From: Pseudomonadota bacterium
GTDB lineage: Bacteria; Pseudomonadota; Alphaproteobacteria; Rhizobiales; Hyphomicrobiaceae
NCBI GenBank assembly: GCA_023387235.1
Contig: JAEWIJ010000024.1
Coordinates: 1 to 30,392 of the forward strand
Reading direction: 5' to 3'
Length of the DNA stretch: 30,392 bases
This document shows, in pieces, positions 15,560-23,311 of this stretch. Both the position numbers and the translations under genes were made by a program. A model generated the notes under the pieces. The model saw only the letters and a program-made list of their open reading frames with translations. It did no database searches and had not been told where the DNA came from. Each line of letters begins with the position of its first letter. Positions within the stretch are counted from its first letter, which is position 1.

Positions 15560-16618
15560 TCACGGGGCGAGCCCTCCGAAGTGGAGGATGGAGGCAACCA
15601 CCACGACCATGGCGAGCGAGAGCGGCAGGAAGACCTTCCAGCCGAGCCGCATGAGCTGGTCGTAGCGATAGCGCGGCACCATGGCCTTCACCATCGCGAA
15701 CATGAAGAAGACGAATGTGACCTTGAGCAGGAACCAGATCGGTCCCGGAACCCAGTTGATCAGCCAGTGGTCGATCGGAGGCAGCCAGCCGCCGAGGAAC
15801 ATGATCGTCGTCAGCGCGCACATGGTCACGATCGCCACGTACTCGCCGAGCATGAACAGCAAGTACGGCGTCGATGAATATTCAACCATGAAGCCGGCGA
15901 CGAGTTCCGATTCCGCCTCGGGAAGGTCGAACGGCGGCCGATTAGTCTCGGCGAGCGCCGAAATGAAGAACACGACGAACATCGGGAACAGCACCAGCCA
16001 GTTCCAGTCGAGGAACGAGTTGGGGAGGCCGATGGACGTGCCGATGCCGGTCTGCTGCTGGGCCACGATCGCGCTCATGTTGAGCGAGCCGACGAGCAGC
16101 AGCACGGTGATGATCACGAAGCCGATGGACACCTCGTAGGACACCATCTGCGCGGCCGAGCGGAGCGATCCGAGGAAGGGATACTTCGAGTTCGACGCCC
16201 ATCCGCCCATGATGATGCCGTACACGCCGAGCGAGGAGATCGCGAACAGGTAGAGAATGCCGACATTGAGATCGGAGATGACAATGCCGTTACCGACCGG
16301 GATCACGGCCCACGCCGCGAGTGCCAGAATTGTCGTCACGAGCGGCGCGAGAAGAAACACGCCCTTGTCGGCTCCCGCCGGAATGACCGGCTCCTTGAGC
16401 ACGAATTTCAGAAGATCCGCGAAGGACTGCAGCAGGCCGAACGGGCCCACCACGTTCGGGCCGCGCCGGAGCTGCACCGCCGCCCAGACCTTGCGATCCA
16501 TGAGCAGCAGGAAGGCGATGATGACCAGCAGCGAGACCATCAGCAGCAAGCTCGCGCCGGCCGTCAGCGCGAGCCAGAGCGCATAGTCCCACCAGGTTTC
16601 GAAGGTTGTCGGAAACAT
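15560..16618 (-). CDS. nuoH: NADH-quinone oxidoreductase subunit H
   Basis: A 352-residue, about eight-span subunit (ND1) forming the quinone chamber with NuoB and NuoD. The start at 16618 (MFPTTFETWWDYALWL) is preferred over upstream in-frame codons, which read through the end of nuoG. The conserved cytoplasmic loop DRKVWAAVQLRRGPNVVGPFG (41-61) and the acidic loop DLPEAESELVAGFMVEYSS are both present; these are diagnostic. The gene starts 16 bp after the nuoG stop. Confidence 0.96.
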   Translation of the reverse strand: MFPTTFETWWDYALWLALTAGASLLLMVSLLVIIAFLLLMDRKVWAAVQLRRGPNVVGPFGLLQSFADLLKFVLKEPVIPAGADKGVFLLAPLVTTILALAAWAVIPVGNGIVISDLNVGILYLFAISSLGVYGIIMGGWASNSKYPFLGSLRSAAQMVSYEVSIGFVIITVLLLVGSLNMSAIVAQQQTGIGTSIGLPNSFLDWNWLVLFPMFVVFFISALAETNRPPFDLPEAESELVAGFMVEYSSTPYLLFMLGEYVAIVTMCALTTIMFLGGWLPPIDHWLINWVPGPIWFLLKVTFVFFMFAMVKAMVPRYRYDQLMRLGWKVFLPLSLAMVVVVASILHFGGLAP

Positions 16619-16634
16619 GCGTGCCTGGCCTGCC

Positions 16635-18740
16635 TCACTCCGCCGCCGCGCGTATGCGGCCGCTGCCCGCCTTGATGATCGAGAGCTCCGCCATGACTGA
16701 CGAGGCGCGGGCAATCGGGTTCGTCATGTAGAAATCACGTACCGGCGAGACGAAAGGCGTCTCGTCGATCTTGCCAGCGTGCGCGGCAATGCGCTCCACA
16801 CCCGCCGCGGCTGCCGGCGACACCGTGTCCAGAGCGGCGAGCGTCGGTGCCGCCTTGAACATGAGCGCGCGGAGCTGGCGGATGTTGTCGAACGGCAGCG
16901 GCGCGCCGAGCAGAGCGGAGAGCTGGCGCAGGATCGTCCAGTCCTCGCGAGCCTCACCCGGCGCGAAGGCTGCCTTTGCCGTCATCTGCGCGCGGCCCTC
17001 GAGATTGATGTAGGTCGCGTCCTTCTCGGTGTAGGCCGCCCCCGGCAGGATGACGTCGGCGCGATGCGCACCGGCATCGCCATGGCTGCCCTGGTAGATC
17101 ACGAACGCCTTGCCGAGACGGTTCACGTCGAGTTCGTCGGCGCCGAGGAGATAGAGCACGTCGAGGCGTCCCCCGCCGGCGGCATCCATCATGCCGGCAA
17201 CATCGAGACCGCCCTTGCCCGGCACGAAACCGAGATCGAGCGCACCGACGCGCGCCGCCGCCATGTGCAGCACGTTGAATGCATTCCAGCCGGCATCCTT
17301 GCCGGCCATGGCATCGCGCGCGATCCGCGCCGCGAGCGCGAGAACCGCCGCGCCATCCGGCCGCGAGGCCGCGCCCATGCCGACGATCACCATCGGATGC
17401 TGCGCCTGACGCAGGACACCCGAGAAGGCGTTCTTGCCCTCGGCAATCTCCTGAAGCGTGACCGGCCCAGTGCCGAGATGGTCGGCGCCGTACGTGAGAT
17501 CGGCGACCTCGCCGACGAGCCCGACGCTCAGGCCACCCTGGCGCCAGCGCTTGCGGATGCGCCCGTTGAGCACCGCCGACTCGAGACGCGGGTTCGTGCC
17601 GACGAGCAGGATCGCATCCGCCTGCTCGATGCCTTCGATCGTCGAATTGAAAAGATAGCCCGCGCGCCCGAGCGCCGGATCGAGCTTGGCGCCGTCCTGG
17701 CGACAGTCGAGATTGGTCACGCCGCGCGCGTCCAGCAGCGACTTCAGCGCGAACATCTCCTCCGCGCCACAGAGGTCACCCGCAATGGCGCCGATCCGCT
17801 CAGGCGCCGTGCCCTTGAGCTTCTGCGCAACGAGATCGAGCGCTTCGGCCCAGGTCGCCGGCTCGAGGCGGCCATTGCGGCGCACATAGGGATGATCGAG
17901 CCGCTGGGTCCTGAGACCATCGGCAACGTGGCGCGTCTTGTCGGTGATCCACTCCTCGTTCACGGCATCGTTGTTGCGCGGCAGAATGCGCATGACCTCG
18001 CGGCCGCGCGTATCGACGCGGATGGCGGCACCGAGCGCGTCCATGACGTCGATCGATTCCGTCTTGCGCATTTCCCAAGGCCGCGCATTGAAGGCCCACG
18101 GACGATGCGTCAGCGCGCCGACCGGGCAGAGATCGACGACGTTCGCGGAGAGCTCCGACATCATCCCCTGCTCGAGATATGTCGTGATCTCCATATCCTC
18201 GCCGCGACCGATGGCGCCCAGCTCCTCGACGCCCGCGACCTCGGTCATGAAGCGCACGCAGCGCGTACACTGGATACATCGCGTCATCATGGTCTTGATG
18301 AGCGGGCCGAGGTACTTCTCGTCGACGGCGCGCTTGTTCTCAACATACCGCGAGCCGCCCTTGCCGAAGGCCATGGCCTGGTCTTGCAGATCGCACTCGC
18401 CGCCCTGATCGCAGATCGGGCAATCCAGCGGGTGGTTGATCAGCAGGAACTCCATGACCCCTTCGCGCGCCTTCTTGACCATCGGCGAGCGCGTGTTGAT
18501 CACCTTCGGCGTGCCGTCGCGGTTCGGGGGCAGGTCGTTGACGCCGAGCGCGCAGGAAGCCTGCGGCTTCGGCATGCCCACCACCTCGACGAGGCACATG
18601 CGGCAGTTGCCGGCGATGGAGAGACGCTCGTGGTAGCAGAAGCGGGGGATTTCGATCCCTGCCTGCTCACATGCCTGGATTAGCGTAATGCCGTCCTCGA
18701 CCTCGATCTCGGTGCCGTCGATGATCAGCTTCTTGGGCAT
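16635..18740 (-). CDS. nuoG: NADH-quinone oxidoreductase subunit G (Fe-S protein)
   Basis: A 701-residue peripheral-arm subunit of complex I. The N-terminal [2Fe-2S] cluster N1b has C35, C46, C49 and C63; cluster N5 has H103, C107, C110 and C116; cluster N4 has C155, C158, C161 and C205. The remainder is a molybdopterin-oxidoreductase-like domain (from about residue 215) without cofactor function. The extra N7 cluster cysteines of the E. coli type are not evident. Start at 18740 (MPKKLIIDGTEIEVEDG) is the normal N-terminus. It is the first nuo gene of this block: the next gene upstream is an FAH-family hydrolase, not nuoF, so the 166-bp gap probably contains a promoter for nuoG-N-birA-rnj, though I cannot point to one with confidence. 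Confidence 0.96.
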   Translation of the reverse strand: MPKKLIIDGTEIEVEDGITLIQACEQAGIEIPRFCYHERLSIAGNCRMCLVEVVGMPKPQASCALGVNDLPPNRDGTPKVINTRSPMVKKAREGVMEFLLINHPLDCPICDQGGECDLQDQAMAFGKGGSRYVENKRAVDEKYLGPLIKTMMTRCIQCTRCVRFMTEVAGVEELGAIGRGEDMEITTYLEQGMMSELSANVVDLCPVGALTHRPWAFNARPWEMRKTESIDVMDALGAAIRVDTRGREVMRILPRNNDAVNEEWITDKTRHVADGLRTQRLDHPYVRRNGRLEPATWAEALDLVAQKLKGTAPERIGAIAGDLCGAEEMFALKSLLDARGVTNLDCRQDGAKLDPALGRAGYLFNSTIEGIEQADAILLVGTNPRLESAVLNGRIRKRWRQGGLSVGLVGEVADLTYGADHLGTGPVTLQEIAEGKNAFSGVLRQAQHPMVIVGMGAASRPDGAAVLALAARIARDAMAGKDAGWNAFNVLHMAAARVGALDLGFVPGKGGLDVAGMMDAAGGGRLDVLYLLGADELDVNRLGKAFVIYQGSHGDAGAHRADVILPGAAYTEKDATYINLEGRAQMTAKAAFAPGEAREDWTILRQLSALLGAPLPFDNIRQLRALMFKAAPTLAALDTVSPAAAAGVERIAAHAGKIDETPFVSPVRDFYMTNPIARASSVMAELSIIKAGSGRIRAAAE

Positions 18741-18906
18741 TCGCGTCCCGTTTCTGCGCGAGGAATCAGGCGGGCCCGTGCGGCGCGCCACACGTTCGCC
18801 GCACTCTTTAGCGTGCTGCGCCGCGGTAATCTAGGCCTGATGTGCCGCAGCTCGCATGTTCCCCGCGAATAGCCGGGAGCGCGCAATTGCGGCCGAATCA
18901 GGAGGC

Positions 18907-19752
18907 CTACGCCGCGTCGACGATCGGGTTCGCCAGGATGCCGATTCGCTCGACCTCGACCTCGACCTTGTCGCCCGCCTTCATCCAGGCCGGCGGCTTG
19001 CGGGCGTGCGCGACGCCCGAGGGTGTGCCCGTCGCAATCATGTCGCCCGGCTCCAGCGTCATGAACTCCGAGATGATCGCGATGATCTTCGCCGTCGAGA
19101 AGATCATGTCGGACGTATTGCTGTCCTGCATGGTCTCGCCGTTGACCCGGGTGCAGATCCGCAGCCCCGTGGCACCCGGGGGCAGCTCATCCGCGGTCAC
19201 GACCACCGGCCCGAGCGGGCCCGTGCCGTCGAAGTTCTTGCCTGGCGTCCACTGCGCGCCCTTGCGCTGGAAATCGCGCACCGAGACGTCATTGAACAGC
19301 GTATAGCCGAACACGTGCTCCAGCGCCTTCCTTTCCGGGATATGGCGGCCGCCCTTGCCGATGACAATGGTCAGCTCACACTCGTAGTCGAGTTGGATGG
19401 ACTCCTTCGGCCGTATCACCGGCTCACCGGCCGCGACCAGCGACGAGTGAAAGCGCGGGAACAGGGCGGGATAGGTCGGTGTCGCGTGTCCCCCTTCGGC
19501 CGCATGCGCGGCGTAGTTGAGGCCGATGCAGAGGAACTTCCCCGGCCGCGCGATCGGCAGGGCCGGCTTCACCGACGAGAGCGGCTGCTTACTGCCCTTG
19601 GCGGCAGCCGCCTTCACGGCCGCGAGGGCCGCCGGACCGCCGGCGATCACGTCATAAAGATTGCCGCCCCCCGAGCCGACCTCGACTACGCTGTCGCCCT
19701 CGACGACGCCGAGCGCTGCACCGTCACCCTTCTTGAACATCATCAGCTTCAT
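18907..19752 (-). CDS. Fumarylacetoacetate hydrolase (FAH) family protein
   Basis: A 281-residue FAH-superfamily enzyme, likely a metal-dependent C-C bond hydrolase or decarboxylase acting on a beta-diketo or oxo-acid. Metal ligands are E124 and E126 in LDYECELTIVIG and D155 in GYTLFNDVS; the C-terminal TGTPSGVAHAR loop is typical. The family covers 2-hydroxyhepta-dienedioate isomerase, acylpyruvate hydrolase, ureidoglycolate lyase and oxaloacetate decarboxylase activities, and motifs do not decide between them. The Old Yellow Enzyme gene ends 45 bp upstream of its ATG on the same strand, so the two are probably co-transcribed and may act on the same aromatic or enone degradation route (inference). 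Confidence 0.92.
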   Translation of the reverse strand: MKLMMFKKGDGAALGVVEGDSVVEVGSGGGNLYDVIAGGPAALAAVKAAAAKGSKQPLSSVKPALPIARPGKFLCIGLNYAAHAAEGGHATPTYPALFPRFHSSLVAAGEPVIRPKESIQLDYECELTIVIGKGGRHIPERKALEHVFGYTLFNDVSVRDFQRKGAQWTPGKNFDGTGPLGPVVVTADELPPGATGLRICTRVNGETMQDSNTSDMIFSTAKIIAIISEFMTLEPGDMIATGTPSGVAHARKPPAWMKAGDKVEVEVERIGILANPIVDAA

Positions 19753-19797
19753 GGCTTTGCGCCTCCCTAGCGCCTTCTGCTCACTTGCGTCCTTTGC

Positions 19798-20952
19798 CTA
19801 TCGCGCCTCGTCCGCGCGGATATCCGCGATCGTGCGCTCGCGCAGCTTGAGCCACCAGCCGTACTGCACGGTCCAGTCGTCGAGCGCGTCCTTCATCGCC
19901 CGACCGAGCGCGATCTCGGCCATCTGCGGCCAGCACGGATTGACCAGCGCCTCGCGACCGATGGCAATGAGATCCGCCTGCTCCTTCTGCAGAATGTCCT
20001 CGGCAAGCGCCGGCTCGACGATCAAGCCGACGGCCATGGACATGATCCCAGCCTCACGACGCACGCGCTCGGCATAGGGCACCTGGAAGCCCCACGAGCG
20101 CTTGACGCGCGCCGCCGTCGCCGAGCCGACGAGCCCGCCGGACGAGCAATCGATCAGGTCGACGCCGCGCGCCTTCAGCGCCTTCGCGTAGGCGACCGTG
20201 TCGTCCACGGTCCAGCCGCCTTCCAAGCCGTCGACGGCCGAAACGCGAAGGAAGAGCGGCATACCCTTCGGAATGACCTTGCGGATGGCCTCCGCGATCT
20301 CGAGCGGAAAGCGCGTGCGGCCCTCGAAATCGCCGCCGTAGGCGTCATTGCGCTTGTTGGCGAGCGGCGAGAGGAACTGGTGCACCAGATAGCCGTGCGC
20401 GTTGTGGATCTCGATCATCTCGAAGCCGGCCTCGACGGCCCGCTCGGCGGCGGCGGCCCAGTCCTGCACGAGCTGCTTCAAGTCCGCGACGCTCAGCGCC
20501 TGCGGCACGATATAGCCGGGCGCCATGGGCTCGGCGACGGCCGACACGATCGGCCAGGTCTTGTCGCCACGCGCGAGGTCCTCGGCCGTCAGCGGTCCAT
20601 TGCCGTGCCAGGGCCGCTGCATCGAGCCCTTTCGCCCGGCATGTGCGAGCTGGATCGCGGGGATGGTCCCCTGCTGCTTCATGAAGGCGGCAATGCGCTT
20701 GAGCGGCTTTGCATGCTCGGTCGACCAGATGCCGAGATCGCCGTTGGTGATGCGGCCCTGATCGGTGACTGCCGTCGCCTCGACCATGACACAGCCGGCA
20801 CCACCGAGCGCGAAGCGCCCGAGATGGGCGAAGTGCCAGTCCTGCGCGATGCCGTCCACGGCCGAGTAGGTCGCCATGGGCGCGATGACGACGCGGTTCT
20901 TGAACGTCACATCGCGGATTGCGAGCGGCGTGAAGAGGCGAGGCTTGGTCAT
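19798..20952 (-). CDS. NADH:flavin oxidoreductase, Old Yellow Enzyme family (YqjM-like)
   Basis: A 384-residue FMN-dependent TIM-barrel enzyme that would reduce activated C=C bonds of enones or similar compounds using NAD(P)H. It belongs to the YqjM/xenobiotic-reductase class by the segments QLAHAGRKGS (101-110), IHNAHGYLVHQFLSPLANKR (182-201; substrate-anchoring H183 and H186) and the C-terminal Trp-containing YGWWL. The N-terminal APMATYS (24-30) keeps the active-site tyrosine Y29, but position 27, where YqjM and XenA have the redox-tuning cysteine, is alanine. Some OYE homologues instead act in dienoyl-CoA or amine oxidation, though no Fe-S or C-terminal domains are present here. It heads a probable two-gene transcript with the FAH hydrolase. 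Confidence 0.92.
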   Translation of the reverse strand: MTKPRLFTPLAIRDVTFKNRVVIAPMATYSAVDGIAQDWHFAHLGRFALGGAGCVMVEATAVTDQGRITNGDLGIWSTEHAKPLKRIAAFMKQQGTIPAIQLAHAGRKGSMQRPWHGNGPLTAEDLARGDKTWPIVSAVAEPMAPGYIVPQALSVADLKQLVQDWAAAAERAVEAGFEMIEIHNAHGYLVHQFLSPLANKRNDAYGGDFEGRTRFPLEIAEAIRKVIPKGMPLFLRVSAVDGLEGGWTVDDTVAYAKALKARGVDLIDCSSGGLVGSATAARVKRSWGFQVPYAERVRREAGIMSMAVGLIVEPALAEDILQKEQADLIAIGREALVNPCWPQMAEIALGRAMKDALDDWTVQYGWWLKLRERTIADIRADEAR

Positions 20953-20995
20953 GAGGGCGTTCGGTCCTGCGGATTGGCAATTGCGGGCGCGCCCA

Positions 20996-21025
20996 ATAAG
21001 CGAGCCGGCGGGTCGCCCCTGTCAA
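20996..21025 (-). promoter_or_regulatory. Candidate promoter of the OYE-FAH pair
   Basis: On the minus strand an exact TTGACA (21020-21025) lies 18 bases before GCTTAT (20996-21001), about 44 bases upstream of the OYE start codon. The -35 element is perfect but the -10 matches only three of six positions, and alphaproteobacterial promoters are often loose, so this is a candidate only. Confidence 0.35.
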
Positions 21026-21088
21026 GGCCGAATGCTGCAGGCGTGATACGGGCCCAATGCAGGCAAATTGCGCCTTCTGACGCCGCCG

Positions 21089-22273
21089 CTATTGCGACGT
21101 GCTGACCGGAATGCCGTCCGCCGTCGTCCCTGGACGGATGGCCGACAGGCGCAGCACCTCCCGATTGGCCGTCACCTTCTGGCCCGGGCGCGCGCGCTGA
21201 AGTCCGCTCGTCACGACCCAGTCCTGTGCCTCGACCCCGCGCCGGATCACGCGAAGGCCCTGGTAGAGCGGGCCGAGCTGCACATCGCGACGCGACACCG
21301 TCCCATCCTCCGCGACGACGAGGACGAACTTGTTGGCCTGGTCCGTGCCGATGGCGGCATCGGGGAGGAGCACCGTCGAACGGAGCGGCGTACCGGCAAG
21401 GCGCACGCGCGCGAACATGCCGGGCGAGAAAATCTGATCGGCATTGGCGAGGATGGCACGCGCGCGCATGGTGGCGGTGCCGGGATCGAGGCGGTTGTCG
21501 ACGAAGTCGAGCTTGCCGCGATGGGGAAACGACTTCTCGTCAGGCAATGCGATCTCGACCTCGGCGCCATTGCCGCCGAGCGCGCCACGTTCCGCGAGCC
21601 GCTTGTACTTGATGTAGTTGTTCTCACTGATGTCGAAATAGATGTGGATCGGATCCTGCGTGACGAGCAGCGTGAGCAGCGTCGCGTTGGCCGTGCCACC
21701 GGCCGATATCCAGCTTCCGAGGCTCACGTTGGCGCGGCTCATGCGGCCATCGATCGGCGCCGTGATGCTCGTGAAGGCATGCTCGAGCTCAGCCGTCGCG
21801 ACCTTGGCTTCCGCGACCTTGACCGCCGCCTCGGCTTCTCTCAGCAGGTTGGCGCGATCATCGAACATCTTCTCCGACATGATCTTGCGCTCGAGCAGCG
21901 GCTTGCCGCGCTCGACATCGAGGGCTGCGTTCTGCGTCCTCGTGCGCGCCTGCTCGAGCTCCGCCTTGACCTGTGCGAGCACGCGCTCGAAGGGCCGCGG
22001 GTCGATGACGAAGAGAAGATCGCCCTTCTTCACCGACTGCCCGTCCTCGAAGGCGATCTTGTCGACATAACCGGAGACGCGCGCGCGGATATCGACGCTC
22101 GCGACGGCCTCGAAGCGGCCCGTGTACTCGTCCCACTCGACGATCTCGCTGACGACCGGCTGGCTGGTCGTGACGGCAGGTGGTGGCGTCGCGGCCTGCT
22201 GGCTCTTGCTGTTCGCCTGCGGCCGGTCGCAGCCCGCGAGCAGCAGGGCGAGCAGCAGCGCACCGAGCGACAT
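21089..22273 (-). CDS. RND efflux periplasmic adaptor lipoprotein (MFP family)
   Basis: A 394-residue membrane-fusion protein of the AcrA/MexA group, linking an inner-membrane RND pump to an outer-membrane channel. From the ATG at 22273 the N-terminus is a lipoprotein signal, MSLGALLLALLLAGC, with the lipobox cysteine at 15; an ATG at 22315 would add 14 charged residues and spoil the signal, so it is rejected. The first half-lipoyl motif (VDIRARVSGYVDKIAFEDG), an alpha-helical hairpin (KAELEQARTRTQ to AEAAVKVAEAKVATAELEHA), the second half-lipoyl segment (ITAPIDGRMSRANVSLGSWI) and the beta-barrel domain follow in order. The downstream gene is an oxidoreductase, and no RND pump or TolC-like gene is nearby, so its partner must be elsewhere. 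Confidence 0.93.
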   Translation of the reverse strand: MSLGALLLALLLAGCDRPQANSKSQQAATPPPAVTTSQPVVSEIVEWDEYTGRFEAVASVDIRARVSGYVDKIAFEDGQSVKKGDLLFVIDPRPFERVLAQVKAELEQARTRTQNAALDVERGKPLLERKIMSEKMFDDRANLLREAEAAVKVAEAKVATAELEHAFTSITAPIDGRMSRANVSLGSWISAGGTANATLLTLLVTQDPIHIYFDISENNYIKYKRLAERGALGGNGAEVEIALPDEKSFPHRGKLDFVDNRLDPGTATMRARAILANADQIFSPGMFARVRLAGTPLRSTVLLPDAAIGTDQANKFVLVVAEDGTVSRRDVQLGPLYQGLRVIRRGVEAQDWVVTSGLQRARPGQKVTANREVLRLSAIRPGTTADGIPVSTSQ

Positions 22274-22581
22274 GATTGCGCACTCGTCCCATCGGTGCCG
22301 AAAGCAGATCTGCATCGTCGCTCAACCCATGCCGAGGAATAGGTGCGCTGCCCGGCCGCCGCACACGGAAAGCGGCAACAGCCGGCAAGCCACAGATGAA
22401 TGCCCCATAATTCTAGCTGGCCGGGGCGCCAGTGCAAACAAAACACAGAAAATGCAGGAACGAATTAACGTCAGTCCGCCCGGAGATCGGTCGCTGATGG
22501 CCCGAACGGGCTCGCAATGAAGCTCGCAAACCCCAGAGTGTGGCGCCAGGGCACCACTACGGCCGGTGTCTAGGCAGGTGT
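22274..22581. other. 308-base intergenic region upstream of the efflux adaptor
   Basis: This gap contains no reading frame that looks coding. It holds a relatively A/T-rich patch (22433-22470), a candidate promoter for the adaptor gene (22410-22437) and, at its right end, a 12-bp tandem repeat that runs into the yrbL-like gene. Nothing else is recognised. Confidence 0.6.
22410..22437 (-). promoter_or_regulatory. Candidate promoter of the efflux adaptor gene
   Basis: On the minus strand TTGCAC (22432-22437) is followed after 16 bases by TAGAAT (22410-22415), a five-of-six match to the -10 consensus. Transcription would begin near 22402, leaving about 130 bases of leader before the ATG at 22273. 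Confidence 0.35.
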
Positions 22582-22588
22582 CTAGGCA
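22565..22588. repeat. Perfect 12-bp tandem duplication over the yrbL-like stop codon
   Basis: The unit GGTGTCTAGGCA occurs twice without a gap (22565-22576 and 22577-22588). The minus-strand TAG at 22582-22584 ends the YrbL-like gene, and because the unit is four codons long, the second copy places another TAG in the same frame. It looks like a recent slippage duplication. Confidence 0.9.
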
Positions 22589-23262
22589 TGCGCCTTGGCA
22601 GTCGCCTCCGAAGCCCGCAGCAGGGTGCCTGCATCGGCGGCCCGCGCCTCGACGGTGGCGCGGAACTGGCTCGCCTTGCGCGATTTGCCCCACCGGTTGG
22701 CATAGGCACTCATGCGCTCGAGCGGGATGATGTTCTTGAACCCGATCCCGTCGATGAGCACGAAATGCTCCCCGTGCTCGGGCGTAAAACCGAGGACGAC
22801 GTTCGAGGGATTGAGGTCTGCGACGATCACCGGCGAGGCGACAAGCTCCTCCAGAAATCGGTCGAGCTTGGCCCGGATCGGCCGGTCGAGCTGCCCGAGA
22901 CGGATCAGGTCGGCAACCGTCGGAGCGAATTCACCGTCGCGCCCGAGTACAGCTTCGACGACGAAGCCCATTCCGAGGTCCGTTTCGACGATCCCGACGA
23001 TCTTCTGCAGGTAGGGCGGATATTCCCCGCCCATGGCGTGGACGGCGATCTGCTCGCGGATTTCCCGCAGATAGGCAATGAGGTGGCGATAGCGGCGTTG
23101 TTTGAACTTGTACCAGGGCGCACCGCTACCGAACCGCTCCTCGATCGCCGAGGGACGGATGACCTTTACCAGCAGGGAGGGATCGTCGGGATGGCGGTAG
23201 ACGTTGCGCGTGCTCCCGGCCGCGACGACTTCCGCATCCTTGAGCACAAGCATGATGAGCAT
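22582..23262 (-). CDS. YrbL-family (PhoP network protein) kinase-like fold protein
   Basis: A 226-residue soluble protein matching the YrbL family (PF10707), named for a PhoP/PmrA-regulated E. coli gene of unknown biochemical role. It has a shortened protein-kinase-like layout: K33 in LLVKVIRP resembles the ATP-anchoring lysine, ADLNPSNVVLG (148-158) resembles the catalytic-loop HxDxxxxN with D149 and N154, and LIDGIGF (169-175) takes the place of DFG. The segment IDGIGFKNIIPLERMSA is characteristic of the family. It lies upstream of no obvious partner; the YbdK-type gene is 49 bp upstream on the same strand and may share its transcript. In-frame ATGs at 23262 and 23253 are both possible starts. 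Confidence 0.85.
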   Translation of the reverse strand: MLIMLVLKDAEVVAAGSTRNVYRHPDDPSLLVKVIRPSAIEERFGSGAPWYKFKQRRYRHLIAYLREIREQIAVHAMGGEYPPYLQKIVGIVETDLGMGFVVEAVLGRDGEFAPTVADLIRLGQLDRPIRAKLDRFLEELVASPVIVADLNPSNVVLGFTPEHGEHFVLIDGIGFKNIIPLERMSAYANRWGKSRKASQFRATVEARAADAGTLLRASEATAKAHA

Positions 23263-23311
23263 TGCCTCTTGGAGAGCGCGTCCAAGTGGTTATGGCTTCC
23301 ATGCCAATCCG

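Noticed and set aside
16779..18683. A plus-strand open frame of about 634 codons opposite nuoG
   Set aside because: The minus-strand frame has all Fe-S cysteines of NuoG; the plus-strand reading has no motif and is arginine/histidine-rich.
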